From Hyphomonas sp. UBA5111 (GTDB lineage Bacteria > Pseudomonadota > Alphaproteobacteria > Caulobacterales > Hyphomonadaceae), in NCBI GenBank assembly GCA_002414505.1, contig DHZF01000116.1:9088-34746 (forward strand): a stretch of DNA of 25,659 nucleotides. The letters run 5' to 3'. Each line of letters opens with the position of its first letter. Within the stretch, counting starts at the first letter, position 1. The notes below the pieces were generated by a model. That model was not told the DNA's origin and ran no database searches. It worked only from the letters and a program-made list of their open reading frames with translations. The position numbers and the translations under genes are program-made. Below, piece by piece: positions 14,703-22,827 of this stretch.

Positions 14703-16967
14703 TTGTCGAATGTACTGAGTCAGCAGGCCACGAAGGCAAGCTGGGCCCTCTTTGAAGGCCTCTTCATTATCGCGGCCCTCGTGGCCGTGTTTGCGACCTT
14801 CATCGCCATTTCCGGCGTGGACCCCGATAATCCGACGGCTGGCGCCACGCCGTGGCTGCTGGGGTTGAACTTTGTCGTCATCATTGTGCTCGCCACAATC
14901 GTCGCCCGGGAATATCTTTCCATACAATCCAACAGTGAGAGCGAAGGGCGCGGACGGCTCGCGCGTCGCTTTGTCATGCTGTTCGGATTCTCTGCATTGG
15001 TGCCGTCCGCCATCGTCGCCGTCTTCCTGGGGGCCGTGTTCACGCAGGGTCTCGACAACTGGCTGGGTGAGCGGGTCGATTCCGTCATGGAGAAGAATGC
15101 CGAAATCTTCCGGACCTATGTCGACAATTTCGAGACGACGTTCGATGTGGACGTGCGGCTCGCAGCGCTGGATGTCGAAAACTTCGCCCGCGAAGTAGAG
15201 GCCAATCTCGCTGATTCCGAAGCCGCCCGAAACCTGTCCACGGAAGCCTCCTTGGCTTTCTCGGAAGGCCTTCGCTCCGAACTCGCTTTCCGGGATTTTC
15301 TCACGATTGCCATTCTCGGCGCGGACGGGGTCGAACTGATTTCGCAGGAGAGCGTGCAGGATGCCATCCTGATCCCCCCTCCAGCCTCCGCCTTTGCGGA
15401 AGCCGATCAGGGGGAGATTGCGACCACCTTGTATGAAAACCGGGGTGTTGCGACAGCACTGATTCACATTACCGAGCCGCTCGATGGCTACATCTATGCC
15501 GTGAAGAATTTCGACCGGAACGCGGCCGTTCGCCTGCGTGAGGCGGAGGCGGAAATCATCCAGTACAACAATGCCAAGCGCCAGGGCGGCCGGCTGCAGA
15601 CCATCTTCGCCATCGGCTATGCGCAGATCGCGGCGCTGGTCCTGCTCCTCGCGGGCCGGCTCGGCCTTGAGGCGGCTGGCCGGGTTACAGGCCCCATCGG
15701 GCGTCTCGCAATCGCTGCCCATACGGTACGCGACGGGGATTTGACTGTGCGCGTTCCTGTCACCGGGGCGAAAGACGAAGTCTACGCGCTCAGCAAATCA
15801 TTCAATGCGATGACGGAGCAATTGTCCGAGCAGCGCAATGCCCTGATCCGGGCGCGGGAGGCGGAGGAAGACCGGCGCCGCTTTGTCGAGACCCTTCTGG
15901 CCGAAGTCAGCGCCGGGGTTATCCGGATGGACGGTAACATGATCGTCACGCTGGCGAACCGGTCTGCAGGCGATTTGCTCGGGATCGACGAAATCGAGGA
16001 AGGGGAAAGCCTGAGCCAGGTCGCTCCGGACTTCGTTCAGTATGCGCGAGACACGTTGCAACAGAATTCACCCGTTGATGCGTCCCTGGATCTCCACCGC
16101 AACGGGGCCGTACGGCATTTCAGGCTGAAGACTGCGCCTGATCCGGCTGGCGGCTGCGTTCTCACATTTGATGACACAACCCGGCTTGTGAATGCACAGC
16201 GCCAACTTGCCTGGCGAGACGTCGCGCGCCGTATTGCGCATGAAATTCGCAACCCACTCACACCCATCATGCTCTCTACGGAGCGTTTGCGCCGGCGCTA
16301 TGCCGACAAGATTGACGACACAGACGGCGTGTTCGAGCGCTGTATTGAAACCATTCTCCGGCAAGTCGGCGATATTGGCCGCATGGTAGAGGAATTCTCG
16401 TCGTTTGCGCGGATGCCGAAACCCAGCGCGAGCCGGTTTGACATGAAATCCCTGCTTCAGGCCACAAGCTTTTCGCAAGGCATGGTGAGCCCCGACATTA
16501 CGGTGGAGTTCGATGCGGACGCGGAAAACGTCAGTTATCTGGGAGATGAGCGCCTGATCGGCCAGGCCCTTGGAAACCTCTTGAAAAATGCGGCCGAGGC
16601 CATCGAGGGCATGCCTGAAGAGGCTGAGGTACAAGGTCAAATCCGGGTCGTGCTGTCCGAAACGGACAAGGGCGTGGATATCACGATTGAGGACAATGGG
16701 CCGGGCTTCCCGGAAGATGCCCGCGATCGCCTGCTCGAACCCTATGTCACGACCCGCGAAAAGGGCACCGGGCTCGGCCTCGCCATCGTGAACCGGATTA
16801 TCGCAGATCATGGCGGGTCCATCTCGCTCCAGAACAGACTGGACGGACTGCGCGGCGCGCGTGTCCGGGTCTGGCTGCCCCACAATACATTGCGCGTGCA
16901 CGAAGCGCTTGAAGCGACAACAGACGAAGACATGGAAGACTCTCCGGCCAGTGCCGGATTGGTGTAG
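14703..16967 (+). CDS. ntrY: Membrane sensor histidine kinase NtrY
   Basis: Inner-membrane sensor kinase of the NtrYX system, linked in alphaproteobacteria to nitrogen metabolism, redox and cell-envelope control. The 754-residue protein has three N-terminal hydrophobic segments (about 16-37, 51-68, 90-115), a large periplasmic region, a fourth segment (about 300-320), a HAMP domain (about 322-377), a PAS domain (about 395-490), the H-box ARRIAHEIRNPLTPI (His513), the N-box GNLLKNAAEA (624-633), DNGPGF (664-669) and GTGLGLAIV (688-696). The start is read as TTG at 14703: an in-frame TAG at 14688 closes the frame upstream and no ATG or GTG lies between, while the total length fits the family. 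A weak initiation codon may keep the level low. It is 13 bases upstream of ntrX. Confidence 0.94.
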   Translation: MSNVLSQQATKASWALFEGLFIIAALVAVFATFIAISGVDPDNPTAGATPWLLGLNFVVIIVLATIVAREYLSIQSNSESEGRGRLARRFVMLFGFSALVPSAIVAVFLGAVFTQGLDNWLGERVDSVMEKNAEIFRTYVDNFETTFDVDVRLAALDVENFAREVEANLADSEAARNLSTEASLAFSEGLRSELAFRDFLTIAILGADGVELISQESVQDAILIPPPASAFAEADQGEIATTLYENRGVATALIHITEPLDGYIYAVKNFDRNAAVRLREAEAEIIQYNNAKRQGGRLQTIFAIGYAQIAALVLLLAGRLGLEAAGRVTGPIGRLAIAAHTVRDGDLTVRVPVTGAKDEVYALSKSFNAMTEQLSEQRNALIRAREAEEDRRRFVETLLAEVSAGVIRMDGNMIVTLANRSAGDLLGIDEIEEGESLSQVAPDFVQYARDTLQQNSPVDASLDLHRNGAVRHFRLKTAPDPAGGCVLTFDDTTRLVNAQRQLAWRDVARRIAHEIRNPLTPIMLSTERLRRRYADKIDDTDGVFERCIETILRQVGDIGRMVEEFSSFARMPKPSASRFDMKSLLQATSFSQGMVSPDITVEFDADAENVSYLGDERLIGQALGNLLKNAAEAIEGMPEEAEVQGQIRVVLSETDKGVDITIEDNGPGFPEDARDRLLEPYVTTREKGTGLGLAIVNRIIADHGGSISLQNRLDGLRGARVRVWLPHNTLRVHEALEATTDEDMEDSPASAGLV

Positions 16968-16980
16968 AGGAGCTTGCAAA

Positions 16981-18369
16981 ATGGCCTTGGACATTCTTGT
17001 AGTTGATGATGAGCCGGATATCCGTGAACTGATTGCGGGCGTCTTGGGAGATGAAGGGTACTCGGCGCGGACGGCTGAGACTGCCGAAAGGGCCCTGGAG
17101 GAAGTGCGCGCCCGTACGCCGCGGCTCGTGGTGTTGGATGTCTGGCTGCAAGGCAGCGGAATGGACGGGCTGTCCTTGTTGAAATATTTGAAATCCATCG
17201 ACCCGATCCTTCCCGTCATCGTGATCAGCGGCCACGGCAATATTGAGACCGCCGTCGCAGCGATCCGCCGGGGCGCGTATGACTTCATCGAAAAGCCGTT
17301 CAAGACTGATCGCCTGCTGCACATGGTCGAGCGCGCAATCGAATCCGCCGCACTGAAGTATGAAAATGCGTCCCTGAGGAACCGGGCAGGGGACAATGAG
17401 CAATGGATCGGCGAGAGCCAGGCCGCAGCGACGTTGCGGGCATCCATCGACAAGGTCGCGCCAACCAATTCCCGTGTCATGATTTCCGGGCCTGCTGGGT
17501 CCGGGAAGGAACTCGCGGCGCGTCTGATCCACCGGAATTCCCAGCGCGAGAGTGGGCCCTTCGTGGTCGTCAATGCGGCCACTATTGCGCCGGACCAGAT
17601 GGAAATTGCCCTGTTCGGCGAAGAGGATTCCGAAGGCCGCACCACGCGGATTGGCCTGTTTGAAAAGGCCCATAACGGAACCTTGCTGCTGGATGAAGTG
17701 GCCGATATGCCTCTTGGCACTCAGAACAAGATCTTGCGAGTCCTGACCGAGCAGCGATTTCAAAGGGTCGGCGGAAAATCCGATGTCAGCGTGGATGTGC
17801 GGGTCATGTCTGCGACCACCAAGGACATTCGCCACGAAATTGCCGAAGGGCGTTTCCGGGAAGATTTGTACTACCGGCTGAGTGTCGTACCCCTGCGGGT
17901 GCCTTCGCTGGCAGAGCGGCGGGACGATATTGGCGACCTCGTGACCTATTTCACCAATCGGATCGCCGACTCCTCCGGCCTGACGCCGCGGACGTTTTCC
18001 GCCGAGGCCATGGCCGTGCTCCAGTCGATGGACTGGCCGGGCAACATTCGTCAGCTCCGCAACGTGGTCGAGCGGATCCTGATCCTGTCACCCTCCGATT
18101 CAAGTCGGCCCGTCAGCGTTGACGAACTGCCGCGCGAATCCTCCGGAGTGCCGGGCGGGGCCGGGAAGAGCGGATCAGCCGAACTCGTCGGGCTGTCGCT
18201 CCGGGATGCGCGCGAACAGTTCGAGCGGGAATACCTCGCTCTGCAGATCACGCGGTTCAATGGGAATATCTCCCGAACGGCAGAATTCATCGGCATGGAG
18301 CGTTCGGCCTTGCACAGAAAATTAAAGGCTTTAGGCGTAAATTCGAATCTTACTCGTCAGGACGGCTGA
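16981..18369 (+). CDS. ntrX: Response regulator NtrX (AAA+, no GAFTGA motif)
   Basis: Partner response regulator of NtrY. The 462-residue protein has a receiver (VVDDEPDIRE, phosphoacceptor Asp53, Lys105 in FIEKPFK), an AAA+ domain (Walker A GPAGSGKE 170-177, Walker B LLLDEV 235-240, FREDLYYRL) and a Fis-type helix-turn-helix (about 426-450, ISRTAEFIGMERSALHRKLKALG). Where sigma-54 activators carry GAFTGA, it reads GEEDSEGRTTRIG (213-225), so it should not open sigma-54 promoters; this is a recurrent feature of alphaproteobacterial NtrX. Unlike the neighbouring NtrC it keeps the loop before sensor I (RVGGKSDVSVDVRV). The ATG at 16981 follows GAGGAG by about 8 bases and decides the start; the frame stays open upstream only because it runs through ntrY. 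It is followed by trkA after 22 bases. Confidence 0.95.
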   Translation: MALDILVVDDEPDIRELIAGVLGDEGYSARTAETAERALEEVRARTPRLVVLDVWLQGSGMDGLSLLKYLKSIDPILPVIVISGHGNIETAVAAIRRGAYDFIEKPFKTDRLLHMVERAIESAALKYENASLRNRAGDNEQWIGESQAAATLRASIDKVAPTNSRVMISGPAGSGKELAARLIHRNSQRESGPFVVVNAATIAPDQMEIALFGEEDSEGRTTRIGLFEKAHNGTLLLDEVADMPLGTQNKILRVLTEQRFQRVGGKSDVSVDVRVMSATTKDIRHEIAEGRFREDLYYRLSVVPLRVPSLAERRDDIGDLVTYFTNRIADSSGLTPRTFSAEAMAVLQSMDWPGNIRQLRNVVERILILSPSDSSRPVSVDELPRESSGVPGGAGKSGSAELVGLSLRDAREQFEREYLALQITRFNGNISRTAEFIGMERSALHRKLKALGVNSNLTRQDG

Positions 18370-18391
18370 GGCCGTTGAGGGGCTGTAGACC

Positions 18392-19765
18392 ATGCATGTT
18401 CTGATTTGCGGTGCGGGCCGTGTCGGGCACGGAATTGCCCGGCGTCTGGCGCGTGAGAAGCATGACATCACCATCATCGATGAAAATCCGGACCTGGTCG
18501 ATCAGGTTTCGACGGATCTCGACGTGCGCGGCTTTACCGGTCACGCGGCGCATCCGGACGTTCTGAAGAAGGCGGGTGCGGCCGATTGCGAGATGATCAT
18601 CGCGGTGACGCATTTCGACGAAATCAACATGGTGATCTGCCAGATTGCCCACACGCTCTTTTCTGTTCCGTACAAGATCGCGCGGGTGCGGGAGCAATCT
18701 TACATCGACCCCGCCTGGAAGAACATCTTCTCCCGCGAGGGCCTGCCGATTGACATGGTGATCTCACCGGAAGTGGAGGTCGGCGAGGCCATCCTCCAAC
18801 GCTTCCGGACACCCGGCGCCGTCATGAGCGCGACCTTTGGCAAGGGCAAGGTCCGGCTGCTCGGCCTTGAGATTGACGATAGCAATCCGTTGCTGGACAC
18901 GCCTGTGGACCAGTTGCGGGGCTTGTTCCCGGATCTGTCGGCCCGGATCGTGGGCATTGGCCGGGGCGACTCCGTGCGCGCGCCGCGTTCCACGGATGTC
19001 CTCAAGCCGGGGGACAGGGCCTATGTCGCAGTGCTGGATGAACACGCTGACCGGCTGACCTCGATCTTCAATCGGGATTCTGAACAAACCGGCCATGTCG
19101 TGATCGTTGGCGGGGGCAATGTCGGCCTCTATGTCGCCACCACGCTTGAGCGGGAAGGCAAGAACCGGATCCGCCTGATCGAGCACAATACCGAGCGCGC
19201 AAATGAGGTCGTGTCCGAGGTCAAGCGGACCATCGTCATTCAGGGCGACGGGCTCAATCCTGATATCCTGGCTGAGGCCGGTGCGCCGAAAGCCGATTTC
19301 GTCGTCGCCATCACAAATGACGACAAGGCCAATCTTCTGATCTCCAATCTGGCCAAACGGGCCGGTGCCAAGCGGACGCTCGCTCTGGTCAACGCGACCG
19401 AGCTTGCCGGGCTTGCGCGCGACCTGCGCGTTGATGCCGTGTTGGACCCGCGCGCGCTCACCGTGTCGCAGATTCTGCTCCGCATGCGCCGGGGCCGCAT
19501 CCTTGGCCTGCAATCCATTGAGGATGGCAAGGCGGAAGTCGCCGAAGGGATCACGCTGGAATCCTCCTCCCTGATCGGGAAGCCGCTCGGCTATGATGAT
19601 TTGCCGGAAGGCATGACGGCTGCGGCCGTGATCCGGGGCAAGGAGGTGTTCATTGCCGGCCCGGATGTCGTGGTCCAGGCCGAAGACCATCTGATCATCT
19701 TCTATCAGGAAGAAATGGTCCGGAAGGTCGAGAAATACTTCCGGGTCAGTCCGGACTTCTTCTAG
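18392..19765 (+). CDS. trkA: Trk potassium-uptake regulatory subunit TrkA
   Basis: Cytoplasmic NAD(H)-binding regulator that gates the TrkH potassium channel. The 457-residue protein is a tandem of two RCK units: the first Rossmann motif GAGRVG (7-12) with acidic Asp30 at the end of strand 2, then a TrkA-C domain (about 140-220), the second Rossmann motif GGGNVG (240-245) with IEHNTERA following, and a final TrkA-C domain with ITLESSSLIGKPLGYDDL. Length and domain order are those of canonical TrkA. The ATG at 18392 has GAGGGG about 10 bases upstream. It sits 22 bases after ntrX and four bases before trkH. trkA beside ntrYX is conserved in alphaproteobacteria. Confidence 0.95.
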   Translation: MHVLICGAGRVGHGIARRLAREKHDITIIDENPDLVDQVSTDLDVRGFTGHAAHPDVLKKAGAADCEMIIAVTHFDEINMVICQIAHTLFSVPYKIARVREQSYIDPAWKNIFSREGLPIDMVISPEVEVGEAILQRFRTPGAVMSATFGKGKVRLLGLEIDDSNPLLDTPVDQLRGLFPDLSARIVGIGRGDSVRAPRSTDVLKPGDRAYVAVLDEHADRLTSIFNRDSEQTGHVVIVGGGNVGLYVATTLEREGKNRIRLIEHNTERANEVVSEVKRTIVIQGDGLNPDILAEAGAPKADFVVAITNDDKANLLISNLAKRAGAKRTLALVNATELAGLARDLRVDAVLDPRALTVSQILLRMRRGRILGLQSIEDGKAEVAEGITLESSSLIGKPLGYDDLPEGMTAAAVIRGKEVFIAGPDVVVQAEDHLIIFYQEEMVRKVEKYFRVSPDFF

Positions 19766-19769
19766 CGCC

Positions 19770-21176
19770 ATGAATTACGCGTCTGTCGTCCGGGTTCTCG
19801 CTTTCCTCCTGCTCATCGTGGTGGTTGCGACCATTCCTTCGGTCTTCATGGCGATTGCGGCAGGCGAGGCCAGCCAGACATTTGCATTTGGCGCCATGAT
19901 CCTGTGCATCATTGTCGTCTCCAGCAGTGTGTTGCTGCTCACCCCGAAGCCGACGCGCAAGGCCCGCCCATCTGACGCACTCGCAACCGTCATCCTCTGG
20001 TGGTTCATCACTCCGGTGGCGACCAGCCTGCCATTCATCCTCGGGGTCGATAATGAAAGCGTGCTCAGCGCCATTCATGAGGCCACTGCCTGCCTGACGA
20101 CGACCGGGCAATCTGTCATTGCCGTCCAGAACAATGACTGGCCGATCAGTCTCGTTGTGTGGCGCGGCATGCTGCATCTGCTGGGCGGTCTCGCCACGAT
20201 CACTGCGGCGGCCAGCGTGCTGGCGGCGCTGAACCTCGGGGGCCCCGGTATTCACCGGACGGTCCTGTTCACTGTGCCCGAAACGAGCTTTTTCGACGCC
20301 GTCCCGCGCGTGGCCCGCGTGGTCAGCATGTTGATGGCGATTTCAATTCTCGTCCTGTTTGCGGCCTTGGTCTTTATGGGCGTCCCGGCAGAGCGCGCGC
20401 TGGGGGATTCCGTGAGCGCTTTGACGACGGGGCTGGTGCATCCGCAGGGCATCATGCGGGCACCGCTCGATACGCTGCCGTCCATCGTGCTCGGGATCGG
20501 CCTCTTGGTGGGCGCCATGGGACTGGCCATCTGGCTGCCCCTCAAGGATCGCAAGCCCTTGAAGGCCATCACGGATCCGGAAGTGACCTTGTTCGTCGCC
20601 TTGCTCGGCGTATTCGTCGTGTTCGCGGTGGCTTCAGATCTGAATATGACCGAGGGATTGTCGTGGGCCCTGTCCGCCTTGTCGACATCCGGCCTCTCTC
20701 TGTCCGATCCTGCTGACTATAATCGCATCCCGTTGCCCGTACTGGTCCTGCCGGCCCTGATCGGGGGATCGGCGCTGTCGGCTGCAGGCGGGGTCAAGAT
20801 TGCGCGCTTCATCGTGCTCGCCCGGCGGGCGGGTCAGGAGTTTCGTCAACTCGGATATCGTCGCTCCATCCTCGGATTTCGCTTCCGGGACCGCGAATTG
20901 AACGAGCGCAGCGTGATCGGAGTCTGGGTCTACCTGATTGGTTACGTGCTCGCCATTTTCCTGATCATGGCGGGGTTCGCCTTTCTGGGGGAGGATTTCG
21001 TGTCGGCCATACGCCTCGCGATCGGGAGCCTTACCAACTCTGCGGCGGTTCTTGGCAGTTATCCAATGGATTTGTCGGGCCCTGCGCAAGCATTGACCAT
21101 TTTCTCAATGATTCTCGGGCGATTGGAGGTTCTGGCGCTGATTCCAGCCCTTTCCCTCAGCTTTTGGAGGGGTTAA
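19770..21176 (+). CDS. trkH: TrkH-family potassium channel subunit (divergent)
   Basis: Predicted inner-membrane K+-translocating partner of TrkA; 468 residues, strongly hydrophobic with about ten or more membrane helices and four pore loops. Pore 1 reads LTTTGQSV (109-116, Gly113), pore 2 SALTTGLV (216-223, Gly221) and pore 3 SALSTSGLSLSD (302-313, Gly308). Pore 4 reads SLTNSAAVLG (420-429), where the filter glycine appears to be Ala425. The intramembrane region SAAGGVKIAR (337-346) and the ending LGRLEVLALIPALSLSFWR are typical of TrkH. The usual LGGLGIIVM stretch is altered to LLGGLATITAA. It starts four bases after trkA, so the two are co-translated. Because the protein is divergent, ion specificity is inferred from the partner. 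Confidence 0.88.
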   Translation: MNYASVVRVLAFLLLIVVVATIPSVFMAIAAGEASQTFAFGAMILCIIVVSSSVLLLTPKPTRKARPSDALATVILWWFITPVATSLPFILGVDNESVLSAIHEATACLTTTGQSVIAVQNNDWPISLVVWRGMLHLLGGLATITAAASVLAALNLGGPGIHRTVLFTVPETSFFDAVPRVARVVSMLMAISILVLFAALVFMGVPAERALGDSVSALTTGLVHPQGIMRAPLDTLPSIVLGIGLLVGAMGLAIWLPLKDRKPLKAITDPEVTLFVALLGVFVVFAVASDLNMTEGLSWALSALSTSGLSLSDPADYNRIPLPVLVLPALIGGSALSAAGGVKIARFIVLARRAGQEFRQLGYRRSILGFRFRDRELNERSVIGVWVYLIGYVLAIFLIMAGFAFLGEDFVSAIRLAIGSLTNSAAVLGSYPMDLSGPAQALTIFSMILGRLEVLALIPALSLSFWRG

Positions 21177-21255
21177 CCGCTGTTCCCACTTGCACTAGAG
21201 CTGTAATCCCGTTAGCGCGACACATAACAAGAACAGGCCAGATTGGATTTCCGTC

Positions 21256-21504
21256 ATGTCCGCCGACAAAAAACAGAATTTGCAAGATACCTTCCTGAAC
21301 GCCGTCCGGAAATCCCGGACCCCGTTGACCGTCTTCCTGGTTAATGGCGTTAAACTGCAGGGTGTGGTGACTTGGTTCGACAATTTCTGTGTTCTGCTTC
21401 GCGGCGACGGACGCCCGCCACAGCTTGTCTACAAGCACGCGATCTCTACAATTGCCCCAAGCGCCCCGGTGCAATTGTTTGATGAGGAAATGGATGCGGA
21501 CTAG
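21256..21504 (+). CDS. hfq: RNA chaperone Hfq
   Basis: Hexameric Sm-like protein that pairs small RNAs with target mRNAs. The 82-residue protein starts [24 protein letters not shown], with proximal-site Gln10 and Asp11, rim residues RKSR (18-21, RRER in E. coli), Sm1 up to FDNF (41-44) and the Sm2 signature VYKHAIS (58-64). The turn between the Sm1 and Sm2 strands is about two residues longer than in E. coli (RGDGRPPQ). The C-terminus is short and acidic (FDEEMDAD). The 79-base gap after trkH is the likely place for an hfq promoter; TGTAAT at 21202-21207 resembles a -10 but lacks a convincing -35. hflX follows after six bases. Confidence 0.97.
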   Translation: MSADKKQNLQDTFLNAVRKSRTPLTVFLVNGVKLQGVVTWFDNFCVLLRGDGRPPQLVYKHAISTIAPSAPVQLFDEEMDAD

Positions 21505-21510
21505 GCCCCT

Positions 21511-22827
21511 TTGACTGACAGGATGATTGATCGCACGCCGGTGCCCGAGGTGGCTGGCGTGATTATCCCTTGGTTCACACCCGCCAACAGACCCACTGAA
21601 GATCGCCTGCAGGAAACGGCAGGCCTCGTGGAAGCGCTTGGCTGCGATCTCGCTTTCCTGCGCGCCGAGCACGTTCGCAAAGTGAACTCATCTGTTCTGC
21701 TGTCGGGCGGTATCCTTGACCGGCTTGCGGAGGACCTTCGGGAAAACGACTGCACCATCGCCGTCATTGATGGCGACCTCACGCCTGTGCAACAGCGCAA
21801 CCTTGAGCGAAAGCTTGAAGTGAAGGTGATCGACCGGACAGGCCTGATCCTCGAAATCTTCGGCCTGCGCGCCCGGACCAAGGAAGGTCGTCTTCAGGTC
21901 GAGCTGGCCCGGCTCCTTTATGAGCGCTCACGACTTGTGCGGACCTGGACCCATCTTGAGCGGCAGCGGGGCGGTGGCGGCTTCCTGTCGGGCCCCGGCG
22001 AAAGCCAACTCGAAGCAGACCGGCGGATGCTGGATGACAAGATCCTGCGCCTGCGCCGTGATCTCGACGATGTGAAGCGTACACGCGCGGTGCAAAGGGC
22101 AGGGCGCAAGCGGAGCGGAAAGCCTGTGATTGCGCTGGTCGGCTACACCAATGCCGGCAAGTCGACCCTGTTCAACCAGATGTCCGGCGCTGACGTCTTC
22201 GCGCGAGACATGCCGTTCGCAACGCTCGACCCAACGATCCGCAGGTTTGACCTGCCCACCCTCGGCGAAGCGGCCCTGATCGACACGGTCGGGTTCATCA
22301 CAGATTTGCCGACCCATTTGATCGACAGTTTTCAGGCGACACTGGAAGAAGCCATGCAGGCAGACCTTCTCGTGCACGTGCGCGACAGGTCGAGCCGGGC
22401 AGACCTGGAACAGGCCGAAGATGTGATGATCGTGCTGGAGCAATTGGAGGCCGAGACCGGCCTGCCATTGCCGCCCATGATCGAGGTCTGGAACAAGGCC
22501 GACCTGCTGCCGGATGATCGTGCCGAGGCGCTCGCCTTCTCTGCGCGTGGGCCACTCGACACCCCGGCCGTGCTCGTCTCGGCGTTGACCGGGACGGGGA
22601 TCGACGAACTGCTCGATCTCATTGAGGCCGTTCTGCTAAAGGGCGCGACCGAGATTGAATTGGAACTGGGTGCAAAGGACGGGCGGGCCAGGGCCTGGTT
22701 GCACCGCAATGGGGAAGTCCTTTCGGAAACGACATTGGACAGCGGGAGCGTTGTGATGACAGCGCGCCTGCCCAATGACAGGCTGGGGCAATTCTATTCC
22801 GAATTTCCGGACCTTAATCCTGCCTGA
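21511..22827 (+). CDS. hflX: Ribosome-associated GTPase HflX
   Basis: GTPase that binds the 50S subunit and splits or rescues stalled ribosomes under stress. The 438-residue protein has the N-terminal HflX domain (LVEALG..., then KEGRLQVELARLLYERSRL, 125-142), the glycine-rich linker RGGGGFLSGPGESQLE (153-168), a coiled-coil segment (170-195), and GTPase motifs G1 GYTNAGKST (211-219), G3 DTVGF (258-262) and G4 NKAD (328-331). The start is read as TTG at 21511, with AGG about five bases upstream; an ATG at 21523, lacking a well-placed Shine-Dalgarno, would remove only four residues. It is coupled to hfq (six-base gap), the conserved hfq-hflX pair, and its 3' end overlaps mazG by 14 bases. Confidence 0.94.
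   Translation: MTDRMIDRTPVPEVAGVIIPWFTPANRPTEDRLQETAGLVEALGCDLAFLRAEHVRKVNSSVLLSGGILDRLAEDLRENDCTIAVIDGDLTPVQQRNLERKLEVKVIDRTGLILEIFGLRARTKEGRLQVELARLLYERSRLVRTWTHLERQRGGGGFLSGPGESQLEADRRMLDDKILRLRRDLDDVKRTRAVQRAGRKRSGKPVIALVGYTNAGKSTLFNQMSGADVFARDMPFATLDPTIRRFDLPTLGEAALIDTVGFITDLPTHLIDSFQATLEEAMQADLLVHVRDRSSRADLEQAEDVMIVLEQLEAETGLPLPPMIEVWNKADLLPDDRAEALAFSARGPLDTPAVLVSALTGTGIDELLDLIEAVLLKGATEIELELGAKDGRARAWLHRNGEVLSETTLDSGSVVMTARLPNDRLGQFYSEFPDLNPA

Noticed and set aside
14565..15722. A 385-codon minus-strand open frame over ntrY
   Set aside because: Antisense shadow of the ntrY coding frame; no domain, no ribosome-binding site and no family resemblance.
16068..17720. A 550-codon open frame on the minus strand across ntrY and ntrX
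   Set aside because: It runs antisense to two strongly supported genes with clear domains; its translation is low-complexity (Arg, Ser, Pro rich) with no recognisable motif, as expected from the third-position GC bias of the real genes.
18764..19771. A 335-codon minus-strand open frame over trkA
   Set aside because: Antisense shadow of trkA, whose two Rossmann motifs are intact.
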